A DNA stretch of 14,200 nucleotides from Bacillota bacterium. Lineage in GTDB: Bacteria; Bacillota; Clostridia; UBA1381. Made by a program: the position numbers and the translations under genes. Of the stretch, positions 6,941-13,260 are shown piece by piece (positions within the stretch are counted from its first letter, which is position 1; each line of letters begins with the position of its first letter). The DNA lies in the NCBI GenBank assembly GCA_021205715.1, contig JAJPXA010000244.1, positions 1-14,200 of the forward strand, read 5' to 3'. The notes below the pieces were generated by a model that made no database searches, was not told the origin of the DNA, and saw nothing but the letters and a program-made list of their open reading frames with translations.

Positions 6941-7006
6941 ATTATACCACCGTTGCCGCGCGAAATTTGTCAAAAACGGACAGTAAACGAAAAAAACTTT
7001 TCGACA
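6941..7006 (-). promoter_or_regulatory. spoIIE promoter: sigma-A boxes 21 bp apart with Spo0A boxes
   Basis: On the minus strand a perfect TTGACA -35 (6973-6968) and a perfect TATAAT -10 (6946-6941) are separated by 21 bp instead of 17. B. subtilis spoIIE and spoIIG promoters have this same unusual spacing and need phosphorylated Spo0A. A perfect 0A box, TGTCGAA, lies upstream at 7006-7000. A second near-match, TGTCAAA, lies in the other orientation at 6968-6974 and overlaps the -35. The start point would be near 6935, giving a leader of about 37 nt. Confidence 0.88.
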
Positions 7007-7157
7007 AAATTTTATTAAATCCGTGATTTTCGATGGATTCGCAATAAAATCTACGGTTTTTGCGGCGGTTGATACTTATTCGATTTTTTATGCCGTTTTG
7101 CGCGCGGCAGCTGTAAATTTTCCACTGTATTTTTATGTAATTTTTAAACTTTTTCAC

Positions 7158-7186
7158 TTTACACGGGCACAAGTATGCGTTATAAT
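7158..7186 (+). promoter_or_regulatory. Sigma-A promoter of the GH112 gene
   Basis: TTTACA (7158-7163) and TATAAT (7181-7186) are separated by exactly 17 bp. Transcription would start near 7193, about 68 nt before the ATG. Confidence 0.8.
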
Positions 7187-7220
7187 TCTAATATGGCGCC
7201 GTATAGACAACGGCAAATCG

Positions 7221-7234
7221 GAGGCTTGCGCCTC
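7221..7234 (+). promoter_or_regulatory. Short hairpin in the GH112 leader
   Basis: GAGGC (7221-7225) and GCCTC (7230-7234) pair around a TTGC tetraloop, about 12 nt before the AAGGAG at 7247-7252. It is too short to call an attenuator. It may stabilise the mRNA or mark a regulator site. Confidence 0.4.
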
Positions 7235-7260
7235 AAGTTTTATGAAAAGGAGAGAGATAA

Positions 7261-9402
7261 ATGGGAAAAACAACAGGCGGATTCACCCTTCCGGGCGAGA
7301 GCGGATATGAGGAGCTTACGCTTCAAATGGCGAAGAAGTGGGGCGCGGACGTGATAAGGGATTCGGACGGCACGGAGCTGTCGCCGGAGATAATAAACGC
7401 GGGCTACGGAATATACTCGACCATCTGCATCATTCGCGACCATAACGAGTGGGCTAAGCAGCATCCGGACAAGCTTCAGCAGACGTTCTTGATGACAAGC
7501 CCGATAACGGCTGAGGGTACGACTCTTACGATAGACCTTATGAAGGACTTCTTCGACGAGCAGTTCAAAATGAACGACAGCGAGGAGTCAATCGCGTATT
7601 GGCAGGTGTTCGACAGAACGACAAACGAGGAAATAAAGGACTTTACATATGCCGACGGCAAGGTAACGATTACAAATATCACGCCGTGGCACAAATATAC
7701 CGTAAACTTCCTCGCGTACAGAATTTGGGAAGAAATCTCGATGTACAATCACACGACAAACAACTGGGACAAGGAGCATCTTTTGCAAATCGACCCGCGC
7801 CACCCCGAAACGCAGGCGTTTATGCTCGATTGGCTTAAAAATTGGTGCGAAACGCATCCCGCGACAACGGTCGTAAGATTCACGTCGATGTTCTACAACT
7901 TCGTATGGATTTGGGGTTCAAACGAGCGAAACAGGGATTTGTTCTCCGACTGGGCATCGTATGATTTCACGGTATCGCCGCTTGCGCTTAAGGAATTTGA
8001 GCAGAAATTCGGCTACGCGATAACATCCGAGGATTTCGTAAACAAGGGTCATCTTCACGCGTCGCATATGACCTGCGACAGCAAGAAGCTCGATTGGATG
8101 AAATTCATAAACGACTTTGTTGTTGATTTCGGCAAGCAGCTTGTGGACCTTGTTCACGGCTACGGCAAAAAGGCGTATGTGTTCTATGACGATTCGTGGG
8201 TAGGCGTTGAGCCGTGGGGCGAGCGCTTTAAGGACTTCGGCTTCGACGGACTTATAAAGTGTGTGTTTAACGGCTTTGAAACAAGACTTTGCGCGGGCGT
8301 TGACGCGGTTGAAACGCACGAGATACGCCTTCATCCATACCTGTTCCCCGTAGGCTTGGGCGGCGCGCCGACATTTGCCGAGGGCGGCAATCCCACGCTT
8401 GAGGCGAAGGGTTATTGGAAAAACGTAAGACGCGCGCTCCTGAGAGCGCCGATTGACAGAATCGGCTTGGGCGGTTATCTTTCGCTTACCATTCCGTTCC
8501 CGGATTTCCAGGATTATATAGAAAAGATTTCGGACGAGTTCCGTGAGATACGCGAATTTCATAAGGCGGGAAAGCCTTATGTGTTGAAGCCGAGAGTGGC
8601 GGTTCTGACCTTCTGGGGCAAGCTTCGTTCCTGGACGTGCGGCGGACACTATCACGAGCATCCCGAGCTTGATTTGATAAACGTTATCGAGGCGCTTTCG
8701 GGTATGCCGCTTGACGTCGATTTCATCAGCTTTGAGGATTTGACGGAAAAGGGACTTGATAATTACGACGTTGTTATAAACGCGGGCTTCGAAGGAAGCG
8801 CGTGGTCGGGCGGCGACAAGTGGAAATGCCCGAAGGTCGTTGAAACGCTTACAAAATGGGTCGCTGAAGGCGGCGCGTTTATAGGTGTGAACGAGCCGTC
8901 GGCAACGTGCGGATATGACGATTTGTTCCGTATGTCGCACGTTTTGGGCGTGAATGAGGACACAGGCTCTCGTCTTTGCCACGGTAAATTCTCGTTCGAC
9001 GTTGAGGATTCCGACGCGGTATGCGACGGCACAACAATCGCGGCAAAGGAAAGCATATATGTTACCGACGCGGACACAAAGGTGCTTATGGCGGCGGGAA
9101 GCACGCCGATAATCACAACTCACGCGTTCGGCAAGGGCTGCGGCGTATACCTTTCATCGTTCACTCACGGTGAGGTTAATAACCGCACGCTGTTAAACCT
9201 TATTTTAACCGCGGCGGGTGAGGATATTAATCAAAACTATCTCACCGATAACGTGAATACGGAGTGCTGCTACTATCCTGACGGCAAACAGCTTGTTGTT
9301 ATAAACAACGCCGACACCGAGCAGACAACAACCGTTAAGACGGAATGCGGTGATAAAACCGTAACGCTCAACGCGTTTGACACGCAGATTATACAGCTGT
9401 AA
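7261..9402 (+). CDS. GH112 beta-galactoside phosphorylase (galactosyl-HexNAc or galactosyl-rhamnose type)
   Basis: A 713-residue protein of the GH112 family. These enzymes use inorganic phosphate to cleave beta-galactosides to alpha-galactose-1-phosphate plus the acceptor sugar. Known members act on lacto-N-biose/galacto-N-biose (EC 2.4.1.211) or D-galactosyl-beta-1,4-L-rhamnose (EC 2.4.1.247). The GGFTLPGESGYEELTLQMAK start, IRDSDGTELSPEI (Arg33), VVRFTSMFYNFVW (Arg206), FYDDSWVGVEPWG (Asp310/Asp311, containing the expected general acid) and HEIRLHPYLFP fit the family's TIM-barrel. Further domains follow to the C-terminus, and the length is typical. No signal peptide is seen, so it acts in the cytoplasm on imported disaccharide. 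AAGGAG at 7247-7252 precedes the ATG by 8 nt. The convergent neighbour is a rhamnogalacturonan lyase, so I favour galactosyl-rhamnose, but the sequence alone does not settle specificity. Confidence 0.9.
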   Translation: MGKTTGGFTLPGESGYEELTLQMAKKWGADVIRDSDGTELSPEIINAGYGIYSTICIIRDHNEWAKQHPDKLQQTFLMTSPITAEGTTLTIDLMKDFFDEQFKMNDSEESIAYWQVFDRTTNEEIKDFTYADGKVTITNITPWHKYTVNFLAYRIWEEISMYNHTTNNWDKEHLLQIDPRHPETQAFMLDWLKNWCETHPATTVVRFTSMFYNFVWIWGSNERNRDLFSDWASYDFTVSPLALKEFEQKFGYAITSEDFVNKGHLHASHMTCDSKKLDWMKFINDFVVDFGKQLVDLVHGYGKKAYVFYDDSWVGVEPWGERFKDFGFDGLIKCVFNGFETRLCAGVDAVETHEIRLHPYLFPVGLGGAPTFAEGGNPTLEAKGYWKNVRRALLRAPIDRIGLGGYLSLTIPFPDFQDYIEKISDEFREIREFHKAGKPYVLKPRVAVLTFWGKLRSWTCGGHYHEHPELDLINVIEALSGMPLDVDFISFEDLTEKGLDNYDVVINAGFEGSAWSGGDKWKCPKVVETLTKWVAEGGAFIGVNEPSATCGYDDLFRMSHVLGVNEDTGSRLCHGKFSFDVEDSDAVCDGTTIAAKESIYVTDADTKVLMAAGSTPIITTHAFGKGCGVYLSSFTHGEVNNRTLLNLILTAAGEDINQNYLTDNVNTECCYYPDGKQLVVINNADTEQTTTVKTECGDKTVTLNAFDTQIIQL

Positions 9403-9411
9403 ATCATAAAT

Positions 9412-9446
9412 AAAAAACAGAGCATCCGAGGATGCTCTGTTTTTTT
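9412..9446. terminator. Rho-independent terminator of the GH112 gene
   Basis: ACAGAGCATC (9417-9426) and GATGCTCTGT (9431-9440) form a perfect 10-bp stem on a CGAG tetraloop. A seven-T run (9440-9446) follows. The six As at 9412-9417 make it usable from the other direction as well. Confidence 0.94.
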
Positions 9447-9465
9447 GCGGCGTATTGCCGGCAGT

Positions 9466-9489
9466 AAAAACGGCGCTGCGCCGTTTTTT
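9466..9489. terminator. Second bidirectional terminator between GH112 and PL11 genes
   Basis: AAAAACGGCG (9466-9475) pairs with CGCCGTTTTT (9479-9488) around a CTG loop and ends in a T run. It is symmetric enough to serve the minus-strand lyase transcript as well as any read-through from the phosphorylase. Confidence 0.8.
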
Positions 9490-9508
9490 ATAATAATACC
9501 GAAATCGC

Positions 9509-9529
9509 CCGCCGCGGCTTTAGCGGCGG
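9509..9529. repeat. GC-rich hairpin in the convergent intergenic region
   Basis: CCGCCGC (9509-9515) and GCGGCGG (9523-9529) pair around GGCTTTA. No T run directly follows on either strand, so it is not a standard terminator. It may block exonucleases at an mRNA 3' end. Confidence 0.5.
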
Positions 9530-9550
9530 TGCCTGTAAAAAATACCGGCG

Positions 9551-9597
9551 AAAAAAAAGAAACCGCGTCGGCGGCGCATAAGGGGGTTGCGCTGCCG
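9551..9597 (-). terminator. Possible terminator just after the PL11 gene
   Basis: On the minus strand the arms at 9597-9588 and 9578-9569 form a 9-bp stem with one A-C mismatch and an 8-nt loop. An eight-T run (9558-9551) follows, but about 10 nt beyond the stem base, which weakens the call. The lyase stop is at 9624. Confidence 0.35.
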
Positions 9598-9623
9598 TTT
9601 GCGATTTCTTCTATTTAACTTAA

Positions 9624-12407
9624 TTACTGCATTGCGTTATAAAATCTCGAAAGCATCGTTGCCGCTTCCGCGCGTGTTGCCGCGCTTGCGGGTCTGAACG
9701 AGCCGTCATCGTAGCCGTTTATAATGCCCGCGCTTGTCGCTGTCGCGACATCGCTTGCAGCCCACGATGAAATCGAGTCGCTGTCCGTGAATGTCTTGCT
9801 TGAGCTGCTTGTGCTTAAGCCTTTATATTCAGCCGCTCTCGCTATAAGCGATGCCATTTCCTCGCGCGACATTGCCGCGTCGAGATTTGAAACATCAATG
9901 TTCTTGCTCAATATATTAGCCGAATTTGCAACATTTACATAAGGCTCCGCCCAATGAGATGAATAGCTGCCGCTTACGGGGAGTCCCATCGCCGTTACAA
10001 CAAGCTTTATGAACTGACACTTTGTTACCGAGCCGTCCGGATTGAATGTTCCGTCGCCCATTCCGTCGATTATGCCGGCAACCGCCATTTCTTTAATGGT
10101 GCTTCTCGCCCAATAGTTTAACGTATCGGTGAAATCACCGGGTTCCGCCGGAGTTGTGTCAACAACGTCGGACGTACCGTCATCCGTTGTATCATTGTCG
10201 GAGGCAATATACTCACCCGCTTCGGGAAGCAGGCTCTCGTCAAATGTCTTTGCCGTGTACTTATTCGATACAAGCACCGCGTGTGACTCGGGCTGCGTTG
10301 TATATGTTGAGCCGTCAATGTGGTCATTCATATACCAGCTGATGTGAGGCGGCTGATTGTAGCAGTTGTTGTATGTAGCGGATGTGTTTCTGTATACATC
10401 GTCGTGCGCCAGCGTATAGAAGTTATACTCTGTCGGGATGTTTGTTGTGTACACTCTCAAAGCGTAGCTGTAAACCGGTCTTTCAACCTCTGCGGTAATT
10501 GTCTTATCCCAGTTTGCGGGAACCTCGATTTCCGATGTTGATGTTGAGGACTCCGTAATTACATAGCTTACAAATTCCTCTCTCCAGTCGCCGATTATAT
10601 CGCCCTGACCGTTGTGGTTACCCTTTGTCGAGTTGATTGAATGTGTACCCTCGGGAACGAATAAGTTTTCAACGCTCTTTGTGTTGTCGTTCCATTTTGA
10701 AATTACTATTTCCTGACCTTCGTCCATATGGTCTTGAAGCTCATCCTGCAAATCGCCGTCCCAGTAAATTCTTCCGTTCATCGAAAGCCCGAGATCGCTG
10801 AGCTTGTTGCCTTCATTGTCGTGGTAGCCTGTGCTTGCAGCGCCCCACATTACATAGTAGCTGTCACCGTAGCCGATATTGCCTATCATACCGCGGCCCG
10901 TGTCCTTAGTGCCGTTTACAACCTGAATCATATGACCGTCGGAAGCGCTTTGAAGAAGAATACCCCAAACCTGTTCACCGACCTCATTATCCGCGCCCAA
11001 AGCGTCCTGAATACCCATAGCCGTAAGTACGGGATTGGAATACTGGAAATGCTCATCGCCTGCGCTGTAGTCCTCTTTAGCCGTCATAACTTCAAGTCCG
11101 TCTATTGTCGGGTCAAAGTCGCCTACGTGAACAACGTCGCCGTGTTCAAGCTGTGATGACCACAAAACTGTGCCGTCGTCGTCATACCAAAGCGGACCTG
11201 TCGTAACCTCGTCCTTGCCGTCGCCGTCAACGTCCGCCGCTTCAAGCTGGTGGTTACCTTGTCCTACATAATTCTCGTTGCCGCTCTTATATCCGTCATA
11301 GCCGGTTTCGGTGTCGAAGCACCATCTCAAGCTCAGCTTGCCGTTTCTGAAGTCATATGCCGCGGCAGCCTGTCTTTGTCTGCCGTTTTTACCGAAGTAA
11401 TAGCCTCTTCCCATTACAACCGACGGAAGATTGCCGTCAAGGTACGCGATGGTTGAGTTGTATCTTTCGCATCGGTTACCGAAGTCGTCGCCGAACGAGT
11501 AGCAGGTTTCCAATGAATTTATCGTGTTGTTCGGATAATAGTCGATTGTGTCGAGCGCCACGCCGGTTTCACCGTCGAAGCAGGTTACGTAAAGCGGGCC
11601 CTGAAGGTTTTTACCCGCGTTTAACGCCGCCCACGAATCCTCGTAGGTCGCGCCCTTTGACGCGTCGCCGATTACATTGCCCTCGGCGTCGGTCGTTCCG
11701 TCCGCTGTTCTCAAAATCATTTCAGCCGCGCCGTCGCCGTCGAAGTCCGCGCACATAAGCATTGTGTCGTGCGCGCCCGCGCGGATGTTGTAACCCATAT
11801 CTATACGCCACATAAACGTGCCGTCGAGCTTGTACGCGTCAACAAACACCTTGCCGGTCTGACCGGTCGATGCCGCGTCCTTTGCGTCCGGAGGACACCA
11901 AAGCACGATAATCTCATATTGTCCGTCGCCGTCGAGGTCGGCATAAGTGCCGTCGCCCGGCGTATACGCGCCGTAATAAATACCGTTTCTGTCGGTAATC
12001 ATCGTATCGCTTTCGGGAGTTTCAGCCATCGGAATTTCTATATAGTTATCCTCCAATACCTGTGTCGGTTCGGACATTGTTCCGTTGCATACAACCGTAT
12101 AATAATCGCCGAGTCTGCCGTCGGGGTCGGAATAGTTTGTGATAGCTCCCTCCGCTATCTTTTCCTTATTTCTGTATAGCGTGAACACCGTATCCTCCGG
12201 CTCCGTACCGAGTCTTCTCCAGCTTATGTACGTACCGCTTGTAACCTTCATAGCCACAACGCCGCGGTCAAGATTCTCCATCTTTCTTTCGCTAGGATAT
12301 GCGAACGCCACCGCCGTAACGCTCGGCACTGCGACTGCCGACGTTGCAAGCAATGCGACAGTAAGTGCGTACGCTCCCGCCTTTTTTAATATTTTCCTAT
12401 AATTCAT
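9624..12407 (-). CDS. SLH-anchored family PL11 rhamnogalacturonan lyase
   Basis: A 927-residue secreted pectinase. From the ATG at 12405-12407 it begins MNYRKILKKAGAYALTVALL, a signal peptide probably cut near residue 36 after AVAFA. The PL11 catalytic region follows, opening with MENLDRGVVAMKV, SWRRLGTEPEDTVF and LYRNKEKI. It has Ca-type acidic loops DLDGDGQYE, DFDGDGAAE and DVDGDGKDE, and GDWREEFV near its end. PL11 enzymes (B. subtilis YesW/YesX, about 600 residues) cut the rhamnosyl-galacturonosyl backbone of rhamnogalacturonan I by beta-elimination. An Asp/Thr-rich linker leads to three SLH repeats (about residues 759-927) that bind cell-wall polymer, so the enzyme sits on the cell surface. 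The frame is open 18 codons further, to 12461. I reject that start because it lies about 3 nt from the predicted transcription start and has no ribosome binding site; AGAGG lies 11 nt before 12407. Confidence 0.92.
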   Translation of the reverse strand: MNYRKILKKAGAYALTVALLATSAVAVPSVTAVAFAYPSERKMENLDRGVVAMKVTSGTYISWRRLGTEPEDTVFTLYRNKEKIAEGAITNYSDPDGRLGDYYTVVCNGTMSEPTQVLEDNYIEIPMAETPESDTMITDRNGIYYGAYTPGDGTYADLDGDGQYEIIVLWCPPDAKDAASTGQTGKVFVDAYKLDGTFMWRIDMGYNIRAGAHDTMLMCADFDGDGAAEMILRTADGTTDAEGNVIGDASKGATYEDSWAALNAGKNLQGPLYVTCFDGETGVALDTIDYYPNNTINSLETCYSFGDDFGNRCERYNSTIAYLDGNLPSVVMGRGYYFGKNGRQRQAAAAYDFRNGKLSLRWCFDTETGYDGYKSGNENYVGQGNHQLEAADVDGDGKDEVTTGPLWYDDDGTVLWSSQLEHGDVVHVGDFDPTIDGLEVMTAKEDYSAGDEHFQYSNPVLTAMGIQDALGADNEVGEQVWGILLQSASDGHMIQVVNGTKDTGRGMIGNIGYGDSYYVMWGAASTGYHDNEGNKLSDLGLSMNGRIYWDGDLQDELQDHMDEGQEIVISKWNDNTKSVENLFVPEGTHSINSTKGNHNGQGDIIGDWREEFVSYVITESSTSTSEIEVPANWDKTITAEVERPVYSYALRVYTTNIPTEYNFYTLAHDDVYRNTSATYNNCYNQPPHISWYMNDHIDGSTYTTQPESHAVLVSNKYTAKTFDESLLPEAGEYIASDNDTTDDGTSDVVDTTPAEPGDFTDTLNYWARSTIKEMAVAGIIDGMGDGTFNPDGSVTKCQFIKLVVTAMGLPVSGSYSSHWAEPYVNVANSANILSKNIDVSNLDAAMSREEMASLIARAAEYKGLSTSSSSKTFTDSDSISSWAASDVATATSAGIINGYDDGSFRPASAATRAEAATMLSRFYNAMQ

Positions 12408-12470
12408 AAATCTCAAAACCTCTCTTCCCTCATAATCAGATTTATATGAATCCCATACCAATAATATAGA

Positions 12471-12499
12471 ATTATATCATATAATCCGTGATTTTTCAA
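12471..12499 (-). promoter_or_regulatory. Sigma-A promoter (extended -10) of the PL11 lyase gene
   Basis: On the minus strand TTGAAA (12499-12494) and TATAAT (12476-12471) are 17 bp apart, and a TGA directly precedes the -10, making an extended -10. Transcription would start near 12464. That leaves a leader of about 57 nt before the chosen start at 12407. Confidence 0.8.
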
Positions 12500-12551
12500 A
12501 TGTTTTTTAGTTGCTTTTCCATATAATTAACAGTGTTTTTTGTTTAAAATT

Positions 12552-13043
12552 TTATTGACGAACACCGAGTATATGCACGGGTCTTAATTCGGCGTAATTA
12601 TAGGTGTTAAGCGGTCTGTTATCCGAATCGTTGCTGTGCGCCGCGACAAGCACGGTTGAGGGCGTCCCCAATCCGCGGCTTACGACCACCGGCGAGTGGG
12701 CAAAATAGGATTTGCCCTCAAAACGAATTTGGACTATATCGCCGTTTTCTATATTGCCAAGCTCCGTTTGCGCGCCGAACGGTCCCGCGCCCTCGTTTGA
12801 GGTCAAAAATCGGAAAAGCTCGTTTACCCCCGTCCACGCGGGCGCGCGGTCGTTAATTGAAATGTAATACCATCCGAAGGTCGGAGTGTAATTCATAACG
12901 CCGCTGCCCGCGTAAATGCACTGCGACGCGAAATTCGTGCAGTCGCCCCCAAGCTCCGAAAAATCATAAAACCGCGGATTTCTCGAAAACGCCCATTCGC
13001 GCGCGTACTCCACAGCCGCGCGCCTGTCGTATGCTTTAACCAT
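12552..13043 (-). CDS. Amidase_6-domain protein (putative cysteine amidase)
   Basis: A 163-residue, single-domain protein. The pattern YDRRAAVEYAREWAFSRNP, then GGDCTNFASQC, matches the Amidase_6 (PF12671) family. Cys35 in GGDCTNF is the expected nucleophile, and His116 (YFAHSPVVV) and His136 (VAAHSND) are candidates for its histidine partner. The fold is of the papain/NlpC type, and the family is thought to hydrolyse amide bonds, possibly in the cell wall, but no substrate is established. Many relatives have signal peptides or extra wall-binding domains. This one has neither, so a cytoplasmic, mother-cell or forespore role is possible. GGAGG lies 8 nt before the ATG (13043-13041); a TTG one codon earlier is less likely. 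No terminator is seen before the PL11 promoter 60-90 bp downstream, so some read-through into the lyase gene is plausible. Confidence 0.88.
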   Translation of the reverse strand: MVKAYDRRAAVEYAREWAFSRNPRFYDFSELGGDCTNFASQCIYAGSGVMNYTPTFGWYYISINDRAPAWTGVNELFRFLTSNEGAGPFGAQTELGNIENGDIVQIRFEGKSYFAHSPVVVSRGLGTPSTVLVAAHSNDSDNRPLNTYNYAELRPVHILGVRQ

Positions 13044-13082
13044 CAAAATCCCCTCCGAAATATATTGGCGCCGATGTAAATA

Positions 13083-13100
13083 ATATTATTATAATAATAT
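13083..13100. repeat. 18-bp perfect AT palindrome upstream of the amidase gene
   Basis: The 18 bases are their own reverse complement, with the centre between 13091 and 13092. The palindrome lies between the candidate minus-strand -10 and the amidase ribosome binding site. It could be an operator, but it is purely A/T, so a chance origin is quite possible. Confidence 0.4.
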
Positions 13101-13113
13101 ATGAATTTTTAAG

Positions 13114-13142
13114 AATATATTCCCGCCGATTATGTTTGACAA
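13114..13142 (-). promoter_or_regulatory. Candidate promoter of the amidase gene
   Basis: On the minus strand TTGTCA (13142-13137) and TATATT (13119-13114) are separated by 17 bp. The start would be near 13107, giving a leader of about 64 nt. Other AT-rich -10-like sequences lie just downstream, so the exact start is uncertain. The -35 overlaps that of the divergent plus-strand promoter. Confidence 0.5.
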
Positions 13143-13164
13143 CAGATAAGGTGTGTGTTAAAAT
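13136..13164 (+). promoter_or_regulatory. Sigma-A promoter of the AI-2E-type permease gene
   Basis: A perfect TTGACA (13136-13141) and TAAAAT (13159-13164) are 17 bp apart. Transcription would start near 13171, leaving a leader of about 90 nt. That leader contains small GC-rich inverted repeats (for example CGCGG with CCGCG) but no riboswitch I recognise. Confidence 0.75.
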
Positions 13165-13260
13165 TGATATTAACGATTACGCGGGATAAGCCGCGGGTTT
13201 ATGCGGGCATTCATCCCAACATTCCCCAAAATTATATCGGGCGAAAGGAGCGGCAAGGCT

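Larger units (their letters stand above)
6899..7260. other. Divergent intergenic region between spoIIE and GH112
   Basis: This 362-bp stretch holds no supported gene. Its left third carries the minus-strand spoIIE promoter and 0A boxes (6941-7006). Its right third carries the plus-strand GH112 promoter, a leader hairpin and a ribosome binding site (7158-7254). The middle, 7010-7150, is AT-rich. There I note only a short inverted repeat, TGCCG (7091-7095) with CGGCA (7105-7109), which could be an operator for the phosphorylase gene but is too short to assign. Confidence 0.6.

Noticed and set aside
7091..7109. TGCCG/CGGCA inverted repeat as a terminator or operator upstream of GH112
   Set aside because: The arms are only 5 bp and no T run follows on either strand. 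It is mentioned in the intergenic note but not called.
7918..9123. 401-residue open frame antisense to the GH112 gene
   Set aside because: It has no recognisable domain and an odd Arg-rich composition, and it lies opposite a clear family protein. It is a frame shadow of biased codon use.
12408..12461. Eighteen-codon N-terminal extension of the PL11 lyase
   Set aside because: The upstream ATG is about 3 nt from the predicted transcription start and lacks a ribosome binding site. The signal peptide begins naturally at the internal Met.
13171..13260. Possible riboswitch in the 90-nt leader of the AI-2E-type permease
   Set aside because: It has only short GC inverted repeats, and no motif of a riboswitch class I know is visible.
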